Positions 1-8,849 are shown, counted from the stretch's first letter. The stretch: 64,000 nucleotides of DNA from Planctomycetota bacterium (GCA_016793265.1 JAEUHT010000028.1:1-64000); one strand, 5' to 3'. Translations and numbers: made by a program. Notes: generated by a model from the letters alone, not told the origin.

Positions 1-323
1 GGACGGCTGCGGCGACACCGCTGCCGCCGGTCGAGGTCGACTTCGTCAAGTGCGTCTGGTTCTTCCTGCGCAACCGGGAACTGCAAGCGACCGCGGACCG
101 GGTCTTCGCCAATCACCCGAAGCTCACCATCACCTACGAAGAGCTGAGCGCAGACCCGCAGCGCGTCGGCAGGCAGTGCGTCGAGTTCCTCGGGCTCGAC
201 CCCAGCGTGCCCCTCAAGGTAGGACAGAAGAAGAGCGCCACGGACACTCTGCGTGAGGCGATCTCGAACTACGACGAGCTGAGGTCGCAGTTTGCCGAGT
301 GGGCGGGGTTCTTCGACGACTGA
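1..323 (+). CDS. Sulfotransferase, C-terminal part (5' truncated by window edge)
   Basis: About 107 codons are visible, in frame from base 3 to the TGA at 321-323; the start lies outside the window. The visible end reads like the C-terminal third of a PAPS-dependent sulfotransferase of the Stf0/LPS-sulfotransferase type: an aromatic strand (KCVWFFLRNREL), then ITYEELSADP followed by the EFLGLD helix that usually comes just after the 3'-phosphate-binding region, and a final segment with SNYDELRSQF. The catalytic and PAPS 5'-loop regions are upstream and cannot be checked. Such enzymes transfer sulfate from PAPS to carbohydrate or lipid hydroxyls. The PAPS-forming genes cysC, cysD and cysNC at 31.5-35 kb could supply its donor; that link is inference. 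Confidence 0.6.
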   Translation, partial: TAAATPLPPVEVDFVKCVWFFLRNRELQATADRVFANHPKLTITYEELSADPQRVGRQCVEFLGLDPSVPLKVGQKKSATDTLREAISNYDELRSQFAEWAGFFDD

Positions 324-415
324 CCCGGTGCGGCGCCCCGGCCGGATGCTCGCGGCGGGCGGGGGTTCCTTGCCGGCCAGTGGAGCGCGGCCGGTGCCGC
401 CGGCATGCTCCTGCC

Positions 416-1855
416 ATGACCGAGCGTGTGCGCCCCTACCTCTTCTACGGCGCGACGACTGCGTTGTGCGGGACCTGCCTGCGCCCGGTCGAGGCCAAGG
501 AGGTGATCGAAGGTGATCAGGTCTGGCTGCTGAAGCACTGCGCGACACATGGTGCGCAGCGCGTGATGATCGCCGCCGACGCCGAATACTGGCGGCACGG
601 CCGCGAGCGCTTCTTGAAGCCGCCGGAGCAGGTGGCGAAGCCCAACACCACGTTTCGCTGGGGCTGCCCGTTCGACTGCGGCATCTGCACCGAGCACGAG
701 CAGCACGGGTGCCTGACACTCCTCGAGATCACCGACCACTGCAACCTGCGCTGCCCGACCTGCTATGCCGGCAGCGGACCGGAGCGGCTCTTGCACCACG
801 ACTTGCCGACGATCGAAGGCATGCTCGATTGCATCGTGCGCAACGAGGTCGATCCCGACATCGTGCAGATCAGCGGCGGCGAGCCGACCTTGCACCCGCG
901 GTTCTGGGAGGTGATGGACGCGGTGCGCCGGCGGCCGATCCGGCACCGCATGCTCAACACCAATGGCCTGCGCATCGCCGACGAACCGGGCTTCGCCGAA
1001 CGCCTCGCGTCGTATGGCCCGGGCTTCGAGGTCTACCTGCAGTTCGACAGCCTGCGCGAAGCAGCCTTGCGCACGCTGCGCGGTGCCGACCTGCGTCGCG
1101 TGCGGGAACGGGCGCTCACGCGGCTGAACGCGCTCGACCTGTCGACGACGCTCGTCGTCACGGTCCGTCGCGGCTGCAACGACGACGAACTCGGCGAGCT
1201 GCTTCGTTTCGCGGTGGCGCAGCGCTGTGTGCGCGGCATCACCTTCCAGCCGGTGCAGGACGCCGGGCGCAACGACGGCTACGACGCCGGCGCGCACCGG
1301 CTGACGCTCGGCGAAGTGCGGCGCCGGCTGCTCGCGCAGTGTGATTGGTTCACGCCGGCGGACATCGTGCCGGTGCCGTGCCACCCGGACACCCTGGCGA
1401 TGGCCTACGCGCTGCGCCGCCCACACGGCAGGTCGCCGATCACGCCGCTGACCGGTCTGGCGCCGCCCGAGGTGTTGCTGCAGGGCACACGCAACACCAT
1501 CGCGCTCGAACGCGACGACGTGCTGCAGCGCGAATTCGTGCGCGCCTTCAGCACCGCGCACGGACCCGAAGGTGCCGCCGCGGCGATCGGCCGGCTGCTG
1601 TGTTGCCTGCCCGGCGTGCGGCTCGCCCAGGCCGCGCCACCGCGCTACCAGGACGTGTTCCGCGTCGTCATCATGAAGTTCCTCGACCGCCACGACCTCG
1701 ACCTGCGGTCGGTGCGCAAGTCCTGCGTGCACATCGCCCACCCCGACGGCAAGCGCGTGATCCCGTTCGACACCTACAACCTGTTCTATCGCGGAGGCCT
1801 CGAGGCCGAGGTGTTGGCGCCGCTGCGGGCGGCGAGCGAACGGGCGCGGTCGTGA
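416..1855 (+). CDS. Radical SAM enzyme of the tetraether synthase (Tes/MJ0619)-like family
   Basis: 479 aa, ATG start at 416. Three cysteine clusters are visible. An N-terminal knuckle has C18, C21, C42 and H45, as expected for a rubredoxin- or zinc-like site. Next comes GCPFDCGIC (C84, C88, C91) with C99, and then the radical SAM CX3CX2C motif CNLRCPTC (C109, C113, C116), which binds the SAM-cleaving 4Fe-4S cluster. This arrangement is that of the MJ0619 family, in which the archaeal enzyme joins lipid chains to form tetraethers; other members were annotated as pterin methyltransferases. A GGEPTLHP segment follows at about residue 157. The stop overlaps the start of the Lgt-like gene (GTGA), so the two are co-translated. 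Substrate is unknown; lipid or lipoprotein modification is inferred from the neighbour. Confidence 0.82.
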   Translation: MTERVRPYLFYGATTALCGTCLRPVEAKEVIEGDQVWLLKHCATHGAQRVMIAADAEYWRHGRERFLKPPEQVAKPNTTFRWGCPFDCGICTEHEQHGCLTLLEITDHCNLRCPTCYAGSGPERLLHHDLPTIEGMLDCIVRNEVDPDIVQISGGEPTLHPRFWEVMDAVRRRPIRHRMLNTNGLRIADEPGFAERLASYGPGFEVYLQFDSLREAALRTLRGADLRRVRERALTRLNALDLSTTLVVTVRRGCNDDELGELLRFAVAQRCVRGITFQPVQDAGRNDGYDAGAHRLTLGEVRRRLLAQCDWFTPADIVPVPCHPDTLAMAYALRRPHGRSPITPLTGLAPPEVLLQGTRNTIALERDDVLQREFVRAFSTAHGPEGAAAAIGRLLCCLPGVRLAQAAPPRYQDVFRVVIMKFLDRHDLDLRSVRKSCVHIAHPDGKRVIPFDTYNLFYRGGLEAEVLAPLRAASERARS

Positions 1856-2556
1856 CGGGCTACTTGCTGTGGGTCGTGGCTGGGGTCGTCGCCGCCGGGC
1901 TGGCGACGCGTTGGCAGGGCCGCAGCTTCGCGCTGGAACCGGCGACGCGGCAGGAGATCGCCCTTGCGGCGCTGCTCGGCGCCTTGCTGGGCGCCCACCT
2001 GCTGCAGCTGCCCGCGGACGCATTCGGGTGGCACGCCCCACCGCCGCCCGGGCTGCCGGCGGAGGTGTCGCCGTTCGGTGGCCGCACCGTGCTCGGTGGC
2101 CTGATCGGCGGCTGGCTGGCCGTCGAATGGCAGAAGCGACGCCTCGGGGTGCGGTCGGCGACCGGCGGCGGGTTCGCCTTGCCGGTCGCGCTGGCGCTCG
2201 GGTTCGGGCGCCTCGGCTGCATCGCCGCGGGCTGTTGCGCCGGCGTCGAATGTGCGCCGGGTTGGTTCGCGACCACCGACGTGGCCGGCGTGCCGCGAGT
2301 GCCGGTGCAGGCGATCGAGGCCGGCTTCCATTTCGTCGCCGCCGGGTTGCTGGCGCTCGCCGCTCGCCGCCGCTGGGCCCAGTCGCGGCGCCTGGCCATC
2401 TACTTCACCGCCTACGCGGCGTTGCGCTTCGGCCTCGAGTTCCGGCGGCAGCATCCCGTGGTGCTGCTCGGGCTCACCTGGCATCAGTGGCTCGCCCTGG
2501 TGTTGTTCGGCATCGCCGGCTCGACCTGGTGGCGGCGGCGCGTCACCGGTAGTTGA
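1852..2556 (+). CDS. Lgt-like (prolipoprotein diacylglyceryl transferase family) membrane protein
   Basis: 234 aa, GTG start overlapping the radical SAM stop by 4 nt. The protein is polytopic with about six or seven hydrophobic segments. Lgt-family landmarks are recognisable: the GGLIGG turn, a GRLGC segment where Lgt has its GRxGNFxN signature, VPVQAIE in place of HPxQxYE, and YAALRFGLEFRR matching the late R...E pair. The catalytic histidine of the HGG loop is replaced by leucine, and the signature asparagines and glutamate are replaced by a Cys-rich GCIAAGCC. It is therefore probably not the housekeeping Lgt but a family member with another task, likely acting with the upstream radical SAM enzyme. 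Its 3' end overlaps the convergent gene by 14 bp. Confidence 0.7.
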   Translation: MTGYLLWVVAGVVAAGLATRWQGRSFALEPATRQEIALAALLGALLGAHLLQLPADAFGWHAPPPPGLPAEVSPFGGRTVLGGLIGGWLAVEWQKRRLGVRSATGGGFALPVALALGFGRLGCIAAGCCAGVECAPGWFATTDVAGVPRVPVQAIEAGFHFVAAGLLALAARRRWAQSRRLAIYFTAYAALRFGLEFRRQHPVVLLGLTWHQWLALVLFGIAGSTWWRRRVTGS

Positions 2557-2941
2557 ACATCATCGTGCCGTAGCAGCCGCCGATCGCGAAGGCGACCGCG
2601 AGCATGACGATCGCGAACGTCTGCTGGCCGCTGGAGCGCACCGCCCGCGGCCAGGCGAACTGCTCGATCGCCAGCGCGACGGCGGCCACGGCCATCATGG
2701 CGCTGCCGAGCGCGAGGCCGAGCACCTGGTACTTCGGCTGCGCCCACGGGCCGAGGCCGGCGTCGCCGAGCGTGATCAGCACGCACGTGCCCGAGGTGAA
2801 CACCAGCAGCACGAACGCCGCCCACGAGAGCACGCGCCGCGGGGGCGCAGCTCGCTGCGGTTGTCTGCCGAGCAGGCGCAGGCCGGAACGCAGGGCCAGG
2901 GAGCCCACCAGCAGGGTGAAGAGTGCATCGATCGGCCACAT
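2543..2941 (-). CDS. Small four-helix membrane protein, unknown
   Basis: 132 aa, ATG at 2941 (minus). Four hydrophobic segments are visible, at roughly residues 3-20, 37-59, 71-93 and 107-128, separated by short Arg-rich loops; the C-terminus (MMFNYR) is cytoplasmic by the positive-inside rule. No conserved catalytic motif is recognised. It converges on the Lgt-like gene with a 14-bp tail-to-tail overlap, so it is transcribed separately. The reading frame is supported by its length, the GC-rich third positions and the clean membrane-protein pattern. Function is unknown. Confidence 0.55.
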   Translation of the reverse strand: MWPIDALFTLLVGSLALRSGLRLLGRQPQRAAPPRRVLSWAAFVLLVFTSGTCVLITLGDAGLGPWAQPKYQVLGLALGSAMMAVAAVALAIEQFAWPRAVRSSGQQTFAIVMLAVAFAIGGCYGTMMFNYR

Positions 2942-3084
2942 CGGCGGCGACTCTACCGGTGGACCCGCGCCGGCGCCGGCCTGCGTGATTCGTGCCAGAT
3001 CGGCACGGTCGATCGTCGGGTCGGTGTTGCGGGGTGGCGCGGGGACCCGGCCTACCCCCGTTGCCCGATGTCACTGGGCTGTAG

Positions 3085-3090
3085 TAGGGT
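3085..3090 (+). promoter_or_regulatory. Candidate -10 box (TAGGGT) for the FG-GAP gene
   Basis: TAGGGT fits the TANNNT box seen upstream of several starts in this window. A TTGCCC at 3061-3066 lies 18 nt upstream as a possible -35. The leader to the GTG at 3156 would be about 60 nt. The 2942-3155 gap holds nothing else I can name. Confidence 0.35.
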
Positions 3091-3155
3091 GTCGCAGCCT
3101 TTCGCGGCTCCGTTCGCAGCCAGCCCCGTCCGTCCAGCCTGCCCAAGAGGAATCC

Positions 3156-5771
3156 GTGCGTCTCAAAGCCTCGTACTGCCTGGCCACTGCGGTGGCCGCA
3201 ATCGTCTCTCCGACCCTGCGCGCGCAATGGGTCACCTTCCAGGACCAGACCTCGACGCGCCTCGTCGCCGCGGCCAGCCTCGGCTCGGCCGACGTGCAGG
3301 AGAAGGACTACGCCTGGGCCGACTTCGACCACGACGGGGACGTCGACCTCGTCGTCGTGCGCAAGCAGCCGGTGACGACGACGGGTCGTTATCCGAACGT
3401 TCTGCTCATGAACGAGGGCGGCGTGTTGACCGACCGCACCACCCAGTACGCGAGCGCGTCGACGGTGGCCGGCAGCCAGGGCATGCTCGACGCCACCAAC
3501 GACCGCGACGTCGTCGTCGCCGACGTCAACGGCGATGGCTGGGAGGACCTCGTCACCGCGACCACGCTGTCGCAGGGGCTGGCCCAGTACATCCGCGTGC
3601 CGCGCGTCTACATCAACCTCGGCGACGACCTGGTCGGCAACTGGCAGGGCTTCCTGTTCGACGACGCGCTGCGCATCAACGACATGCAGGCGGGCGCGAG
3701 CTGGAACGGCGAACACCGCTTCTGCTCGGTCGCGGCCGGCGACATCGACGGCGACGGCGACATCGACCTCTACTTCGGCGACTACCAGCAGGGCGGCACC
3801 CGCTCGATCGACATCGACGATCGGCTGCTGATCAACGACGGCAACGGCTACTTCACCGACCAGACGGCGGCGCGCATGACGGCCACGATGGTCGAGTCGT
3901 CGTTCGCGATGAAGGTCGCGATGGTCGACATGAACCTCGACGGCAAGCTGGACATCCTCAAGGACGATGCCCTCAACGCGCCGCAGGGCATCTCGGTCAG
4001 CTACAACGACACGGCGACGCCGGGCGTCTTCGGCACCTACCAGGTCGTCTACAACAACGCGCCGTACCACTTCAACGTCGGCGACCTCAACAACGACAAC
4101 CTGCCCGACCTGATCGTCAGCGACGACGGCCAGGACCGCTACCAGCTGCACGCCGGCGTCGTCGGCGGCCTGGCGACCTTCGGCGGCACCATCTCCTTCA
4201 CCTACGTCGGTGGCGGCAACGACGACGGCTTCGGCGGCAACAACCTGATCGCCGACCTCAACAACGACGGCTGGAAGGACGCCATCATCGCCGACGTCGA
4301 CGTCGACATCGCCGGCTGCGCGCGCCGTTGCCACATCTTCCAGAACCTCGGCAATGCGCCGAACGTCACGATGCAGGAGCAGCAGATCAGCGGCGCGGTC
4401 TGCGGCATCCCGACCGCCGACCTGATCGGCACCTACGACGTCGCGGTGTTCGACATCAACGGCGACGGCTGGAACGACATGGTGATCGGGCGCTGCACGG
4501 GCACGCAGGTCTGGATCAACCAGCCGCCGACCGGCATGACGTTCAGTTACCCAGGTGGCCTGCCGACGATGATCGCGGCTGGCAGCATCCAGCAGATCGA
4601 CGTCATCGCCACCGGCATCGGCGGTGTCGTGCCGCAGCCGGGCGCCGGCCGCCTCTATTCGTCGATCGACGGCGCGCCGTTCACCTTCACGGTGATGAGC
4701 GACATCGGGCCGGGCCACTACCACGCCAACCTGCCGGTGATGGCGAACTGCGCCAGCACGCTGCGCTTCTACGTCACCGTCGGCACGCAGGGCGGGGTGA
4801 CCTTCTCCGACCCGCCGATGGCGCCGGCCGCGTCGAACGTCGCGACTGCGGCGAGCGGCACGCAGGTGCTCTACGAAGACGGCTTCGAAGGCACCGTGAC
4901 CGGCTGGTCGGTCTCGAGCCTGGCGCTGACGTCGGGCGCCTGGGAGGTCGCGGTGCCGAACGGCACCACGGTGGTGGGGCAGTTCGCGGCGCCGCCCGAG
5001 GACGGCGAGGCCAGCACGTCGTCGACGCATTGCTGGGTGACGCAGAACGGCGTTCCGTTGGGCGCGGCCTCCGCGGCCGACGTCGACGGTGGTCCCACGG
5101 ATCTGGTCTCGCCGCCGATCGACTTCGGCGGCACCGACGGCTTCATCTCCTACCGCCGCTGGTTCTACTGCAGCACCAACGACGACACGCTGACCGTCTG
5201 GGTGTCGCCGAACGGCAGCAACTGGACGCTGGTCGAGACCGTCACCGGTCCGAACATGAACCAGTGGATCCAGCACCAGTTCCGGGTCAGTGACTTCATC
5301 ACCCCGAGCAGCACGGTGCGCGTGCGCTTCCGTGTCGCCGACAACCCCAACAACTCGACGACCGAAGCCGCGATCGACCTGTTCCGCGCCGAGGCCTTCT
5401 CGTGCCAGACGTGCCAGCAGGTCATCACGCTGCCGACGGTCGGTACCGCGACGATGTCGATGTGCGGCGGCGACCTGTCGCCGGGCACGCTGACCACGCT
5501 CACCATCGACGGCATGCCCGCGTTCGGTAGCGGCCTCTTGCTGTTCGACCTGTTCCTGGTGCCGACGCCGTGGCAGGGTGGCTCGTTGCTGGCGCCGGCG
5601 CCGGTGATCCTCGGCCCGGTGTTCGGCGACGCCAACGGCGACTTCGTCGCGCCGCTGCCGATCGGCGGCCTGCTGCCGGCGGGTTGGGCGCTCCACATGC
5701 AGACCGTCTACTCCGACGCGGCGCAGCCGTTCGGGGTCGGCCAGACGAACGTCGTCAAGGTCCAGTGGTGA
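3156..5771 (+). CDS. Secreted FG-GAP/VCBS-repeat protein
   Basis: 871 aa. GTG at 3156 is chosen because it places a signal peptide at residues 1-23 (ending LRAQ). Seven calcium-binding-type DxDxDG motifs recur at about residues 56, 123, 196, 258, 310, 367 and 433 (for example DIDGDGDID and DLNNDGWKD), giving an FG-GAP/VCBS beta-propeller. Residues ~570-755 look like a jelly-roll/MAM-type module, with SPPIDFGGTDGFISYRRW and later strands. The last ~105 residues (from MSMCGGDLSPGTL) form a beta-rich terminal domain shared with other exported proteins here. It is probably a cell-surface or extracellular adhesion protein; no enzymatic motif is seen. The gene is followed by a hairpin terminator. 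Confidence 0.85.
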   Translation: MRLKASYCLATAVAAIVSPTLRAQWVTFQDQTSTRLVAAASLGSADVQEKDYAWADFDHDGDVDLVVVRKQPVTTTGRYPNVLLMNEGGVLTDRTTQYASASTVAGSQGMLDATNDRDVVVADVNGDGWEDLVTATTLSQGLAQYIRVPRVYINLGDDLVGNWQGFLFDDALRINDMQAGASWNGEHRFCSVAAGDIDGDGDIDLYFGDYQQGGTRSIDIDDRLLINDGNGYFTDQTAARMTATMVESSFAMKVAMVDMNLDGKLDILKDDALNAPQGISVSYNDTATPGVFGTYQVVYNNAPYHFNVGDLNNDNLPDLIVSDDGQDRYQLHAGVVGGLATFGGTISFTYVGGGNDDGFGGNNLIADLNNDGWKDAIIADVDVDIAGCARRCHIFQNLGNAPNVTMQEQQISGAVCGIPTADLIGTYDVAVFDINGDGWNDMVIGRCTGTQVWINQPPTGMTFSYPGGLPTMIAAGSIQQIDVIATGIGGVVPQPGAGRLYSSIDGAPFTFTVMSDIGPGHYHANLPVMANCASTLRFYVTVGTQGGVTFSDPPMAPAASNVATAASGTQVLYEDGFEGTVTGWSVSSLALTSGAWEVAVPNGTTVVGQFAAPPEDGEASTSSTHCWVTQNGVPLGAASAADVDGGPTDLVSPPIDFGGTDGFISYRRWFYCSTNDDTLTVWVSPNGSNWTLVETVTGPNMNQWIQHQFRVSDFITPSSTVRVRFRVADNPNNSTTEAAIDLFRAEAFSCQTCQQVITLPTVGTATMSMCGGDLSPGTLTTLTIDGMPAFGSGLLLFDLFLVPTPWQGGSLLAPAPVILGPVFGDANGDFVAPLPIGGLLPAGWALHMQTVYSDAAQPFGVGQTNVVKVQW

Positions 5772-5815
5772 CCGCCGCGGCGTAATCAACGCGGCGCGCC
5801 GCTCCGCGTCCCCGC

Positions 5816-5849
5816 AGCCCGGGCTTCGCCGCCGTGCGGTGCCCGGGCT
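5816..5849 (+). terminator. Hairpin terminator after the FG-GAP gene
   Basis: Perfect 9-bp inverted repeat AGCCCGGGC (5816-5824) / GCCCGGGCT (5841-5849) with a 16-nt loop, followed by the T-rich CTTGTGTTCTT. The T tract is imperfect. Confidence 0.5.
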
Positions 5850-5862
5850 CTTGTGTTCTTGG

Positions 5863-5868
5863 TAAGCT
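5863..5868 (+). promoter_or_regulatory. Candidate -10 box (TAAGCT) for the di-heme oxidoreductase gene
   Basis: TAAGCT fits TANNNT and lies just after the hairpin terminator, 52 nt before the ATG at 5921. No convincing -35 is seen. Confidence 0.35.
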
Positions 5869-5920
5869 CTCTCTTCCCGAAGTGCGCCCTGCCCCGGGCG
5901 CCTCTGCTTCTGCCACTGCC

Positions 5921-7771
5921 ATGCGATCCTTCGAACTCTCCTTCACTGTCGCCGTCTTCGCCGCCCAGGGCCTGATCGCCCAGGCGCCCCAGCCCAAGAT
6001 GGGCGCGCCGCTCGCCGGGCTCACCGCTCCGCAGATGCAGCGCTTCGTCGCCGGCCGCGTCGACTTCACGCACCAGACCACCGTCGGTGAGGGCCTCGGC
6101 CCGATCTTCAATCAGAGCGCGTGCTCGAGCTGCCACAACAACCCGGTCGGTGGTCCCGGCAGCATCACGGTGACGCGCTTCGGTTACCTGGACGGCAAGG
6201 GCACCTTCGATCCGCTTGCGTCGCTCGGCGGCTCGCTGCTGCAGCAGCTCGCGATCGATGTGGCCTGCCAGGAGATCGTGCCGTCGGCCGCGAACGTGAC
6301 CGCGACCCGCGTCACCACGTCGACGCTCGGGCTCGGCCTGATCGAGGCGATCGCGGACGCCGACATCGCGGCCAACGAGCTGACGCCGCCGGCGCCCGGC
6401 ATCTCGGGCCGCGTGCACTGGGTGCACGAACTCGAGAACCCCACCGGCCCGCTGCGCGCAGGCCGTTTCGGCTGGAAGGCGCAGCTCGCCACGGTGCTGA
6501 GCTTCTCGGGCGACGCGGCGCAGAACGAGATGGGCTTCACCAACCGCCTGTTGCCGACGGAGAACGCGCCGAACGGCAACCTGGCGCTGCTGGCCGCCTG
6601 GGACGGCGTCGCCGACCCCGAGGACGGCCCGGACGGCAACGGCCTGCACTTCATCGACCGCATCACCGACTTCCAGCGTTATCTCGCCGCGCCGCCGCAG
6701 ACGCCGCGCGCGGGCATGACCGGCGAGGCGATCTTCAACACCGTCGGCTGCGCGGCGTGCCACGTCGCGACCTTCACGACCGCCAACGCCCCGGCGCTCG
6801 AGCCTGCGCTGCGCAACAAGATCATCCACCCGTACAGCGACTTCCTCGTGCACGACATGGGCGTCGCCGCCGACTTCATCGAGCAGGGTGGCGCCAGCGG
6901 CCAGGAGGTCCGCACGCCGCCGCTGTGGGGGCTGCGCAATCGTGATCCGCTGTGGCACGACGGCCGCGTCGCCGGCGGCACGCTCGAGACGCGCATGCTC
7001 GGCCCGGCCGGCATCATCTTCCAGCACGCTGCGTTCGGCAGCGAAGCGGCGGCCTCGGCGGCTGCGTTCGGCAACCTGACCACGGCCGATCAGCTGCGGG
7101 TCGTCGCCTTCCTCGACTCGCTCGGCCGCGCCGAGTTCGACTGGAACGGCGACAACGTGCTCGACCAGGTCGACCTCGCGGCGTTCCGCGACGCGATGGG
7201 CGGCGGGCCGTTCACCGCCGATGACCCGAAGGCGATCTTCGACATCGACCAGAACGGCTTCGTCGACAGCGCCGACCTCGCCGCCTTCGCCACCGTCTAC
7301 GAGGTGGACTGCAACGGCAGCGGCGGCACCGACCTCGCCGACGTGCTCGCCGGCCTGGCCGCGGATTCGAACGGCAACTACATCCCCGACGTCTGCGAAC
7401 ACTGCCAGCTCGACCTCGGCTTCGCCGGCGGGGGCAGCCTGCTGCTGACGATGTGTGGCGACGTGATGACCACGGCCGGCTCGAAGGGCACCTTCGAGCT
7501 GAGCGCGGGCCCTGCCAATGCTCCGGTGTTGGTCGGCATCGGCATCGCCGCCAATCCACACCTGGTCACGGCGACCGAGTTCCTGGTGCCGCTGGAGCCG
7601 ATGGTCGCGCTCGTCATCGGCCTCGCCACCGACGCCAACGGCGGCCTGCGGCTGCCGATCTTCGGCGGCGGCGTCTTGCCGACCACCGACTGGGTGTTCC
7701 AGGCCGCGACCTTCGACGGGGTCGCCTTCGACCTGTCGAACGCCGTGCTGATCACCGTCGGCGGCTTCTGA
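5921..7771 (+). CDS. Secreted di-heme (MauG/DHOR-like) oxidoreductase fused to dockerin-like EF-hands
   Basis: 616 aa, ATG at 5921 giving a signal peptide ending near QGLIAQ. Two c-type heme motifs are present: CSSCH (C68, C71, H72) and CAACH (C277, C280, H281). The spacing and surrounding residues (FNQSACSSCHNNP; later LGLGLIEAI and TPPLWGLRNR) match the di-heme thiol oxidoreductase family (DUF1111). Residues ~407-475 hold dockerin-type calcium loops (DWNGDNVLDQVDLAAF, DIDQNGFVDSADLAAF) and a PDVCE end motif. A C-terminal beta domain of ~120 residues (from CQLDLGFAGGGSLLLTMCG) is shared with neighbouring exported proteins. It acts outside the cytoplasmic membrane; its electron donor and substrate are unknown. 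The dockerin-like part suggests docking to a partner or to the cell surface, which is inference. Confidence 0.85.
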   Translation: MRSFELSFTVAVFAAQGLIAQAPQPKMGAPLAGLTAPQMQRFVAGRVDFTHQTTVGEGLGPIFNQSACSSCHNNPVGGPGSITVTRFGYLDGKGTFDPLASLGGSLLQQLAIDVACQEIVPSAANVTATRVTTSTLGLGLIEAIADADIAANELTPPAPGISGRVHWVHELENPTGPLRAGRFGWKAQLATVLSFSGDAAQNEMGFTNRLLPTENAPNGNLALLAAWDGVADPEDGPDGNGLHFIDRITDFQRYLAAPPQTPRAGMTGEAIFNTVGCAACHVATFTTANAPALEPALRNKIIHPYSDFLVHDMGVAADFIEQGGASGQEVRTPPLWGLRNRDPLWHDGRVAGGTLETRMLGPAGIIFQHAAFGSEAAASAAAFGNLTTADQLRVVAFLDSLGRAEFDWNGDNVLDQVDLAAFRDAMGGGPFTADDPKAIFDIDQNGFVDSADLAAFATVYEVDCNGSGGTDLADVLAGLAADSNGNYIPDVCEHCQLDLGFAGGGSLLLTMCGDVMTTAGSKGTFELSAGPANAPVLVGIGIAANPHLVTATEFLVPLEPMVALVIGLATDANGGLRLPIFGGGVLPTTDWVFQAATFDGVAFDLSNAVLITVGGF

Positions 7772-7892
7772 TCGGCCGGCGCGGCCCGTCCGGCGGCGGC
7801 CGCGGCCCCTGCGTGAGGAATCGACCAAGCTGCCGGCAAGGTTCGGCGGGCGGCACCACGCAGCGTCGGCGTGTGGCAGCATTCGCCCGCCC

Positions 7893-8786
7893 ATGAAGCT
7901 CCCGTTCGCCCCCGTCCTGCTGTCTGCCTTGTGTGCCTGCAGCTCCGGCAGTGCCCCGTCGACGCCCGCGCTGCGGGCCGACGCCAGCATCACCGTCGAG
8001 AACGCCCTCGCGGCGTCGCGCGCCGCGGTCGACGCCACCGTCGACGTCGTGCGGGTGGCGCAGATCGGCGCTCGCTTCCTCACCGAGCAGCCGCCCGAGC
8101 CGCCGACGGGCACTGCGGCCGCCGAGCTGTCCCTGACGTTCGACGGCCCCAACGGCGGCCAGGCCATCCACACCTGGAACGACGCCGACGGCGACGGCAA
8201 GCCGTCCACCGGCGACACGTTCACCGAGACCTTCGTTGCCTGGTCCGACGGCTACGAGCTCAGCGGCACCGTCTTGTTCGACGAGGTGGTGGTCACCGGC
8301 GACCCGTTCGACGGCATCACCTGGCGCATCGAGGCGCGGCTGCACTTCGTCAATCTGGTGGTGACGCAGAACGCAGCGACGACGACCTGGAACGGCAGCG
8401 TGCTCTGCACTCGCGAGCAGCGGCTGACGGCGAAGCTGCTGGTGCTGCAGTTCGACAGCGACTTCCGGCTCGGCGCGCTGACGCTCGCCGCTGGCGCGCG
8501 GCTCGAACGCAACGAGTACCCGATCGACTTCACGATGGGCATCTTCGTGCAGGGCTTCGTAACCGTGCCGGAGCTCGGCGGTGGCCTCGAAGTGGCGACC
8601 GTGGCGCCGTTGTCGGGGCTGGCGGCGCTGCAGAACCCGTGGGCGGGCACGCTCGAAGTGCGCGGCGGCGATCGTGGTGTGCTGCAGGTGGTGCCGGTCG
8701 ACTTCTTCAACGTCGAGATCCACGTCGACGCCGACGGCGACGGCATCGAGGACGCGCTGTTGCCAGCGGAGTGGGCCGAACTGTGA
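7893..8786 (+). CDS. Probable lipoprotein, unknown
   Basis: 297 aa, ATG at 7893. The N-terminus MKLPFAPVLLSALCACSSG is a short lipoprotein-like signal; C18, preceded by LCA, is the likely lipidated cysteine although it departs slightly from the usual lipobox. The remainder is beta-rich, with an acidic loop DADGDGKPSTGD near residue 93 and a similar DADGDGIED near the C-terminus that resemble calcium-binding loops. No enzyme motif is recognised. It sits between two other exported-protein genes on the same strand. A CAGCAT box lies 10 nt before the start and may be a -10 element for a very short leader. Confidence 0.6.
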   Translation: MKLPFAPVLLSALCACSSGSAPSTPALRADASITVENALAASRAAVDATVDVVRVAQIGARFLTEQPPEPPTGTAAAELSLTFDGPNGGQAIHTWNDADGDGKPSTGDTFTETFVAWSDGYELSGTVLFDEVVVTGDPFDGITWRIEARLHFVNLVVTQNAATTTWNGSVLCTREQRLTAKLLVLQFDSDFRLGALTLAAGARLERNEYPIDFTMGIFVQGFVTVPELGGGLEVATVAPLSGLAALQNPWAGTLEVRGGDRGVLQVVPVDFFNVEIHVDADGDGIEDALLPAEWAEL

Positions 8787-8836
8787 GGCGGCGGCCGCGG
8801 CGGCCGACCGCGGCTTGTGGGTGGGCGGCGGCGCCG

Positions 8837-8842
8837 TAGGCT
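8837..8842 (+). promoter_or_regulatory. Candidate -10 box (TAGGCT) placing a leaderless start at 8850
   Basis: TAGGCT ends 7 nt before the ATG at 8850, so transcription would begin at or within a base or two of the start codon. TTGTGG at 8815-8820 with a 16-nt spacer is a possible -35. Confidence 0.45.
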
Positions 8843-8849
8843 TCCGCCG

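Noticed and set aside
2484-5789. 1,101-codon minus-strand open frame opposite the FG-GAP gene
   Set aside because: Its composition is of shadow type with no domain signal; the plus-strand protein has a signal peptide and seven regular calcium motifs.
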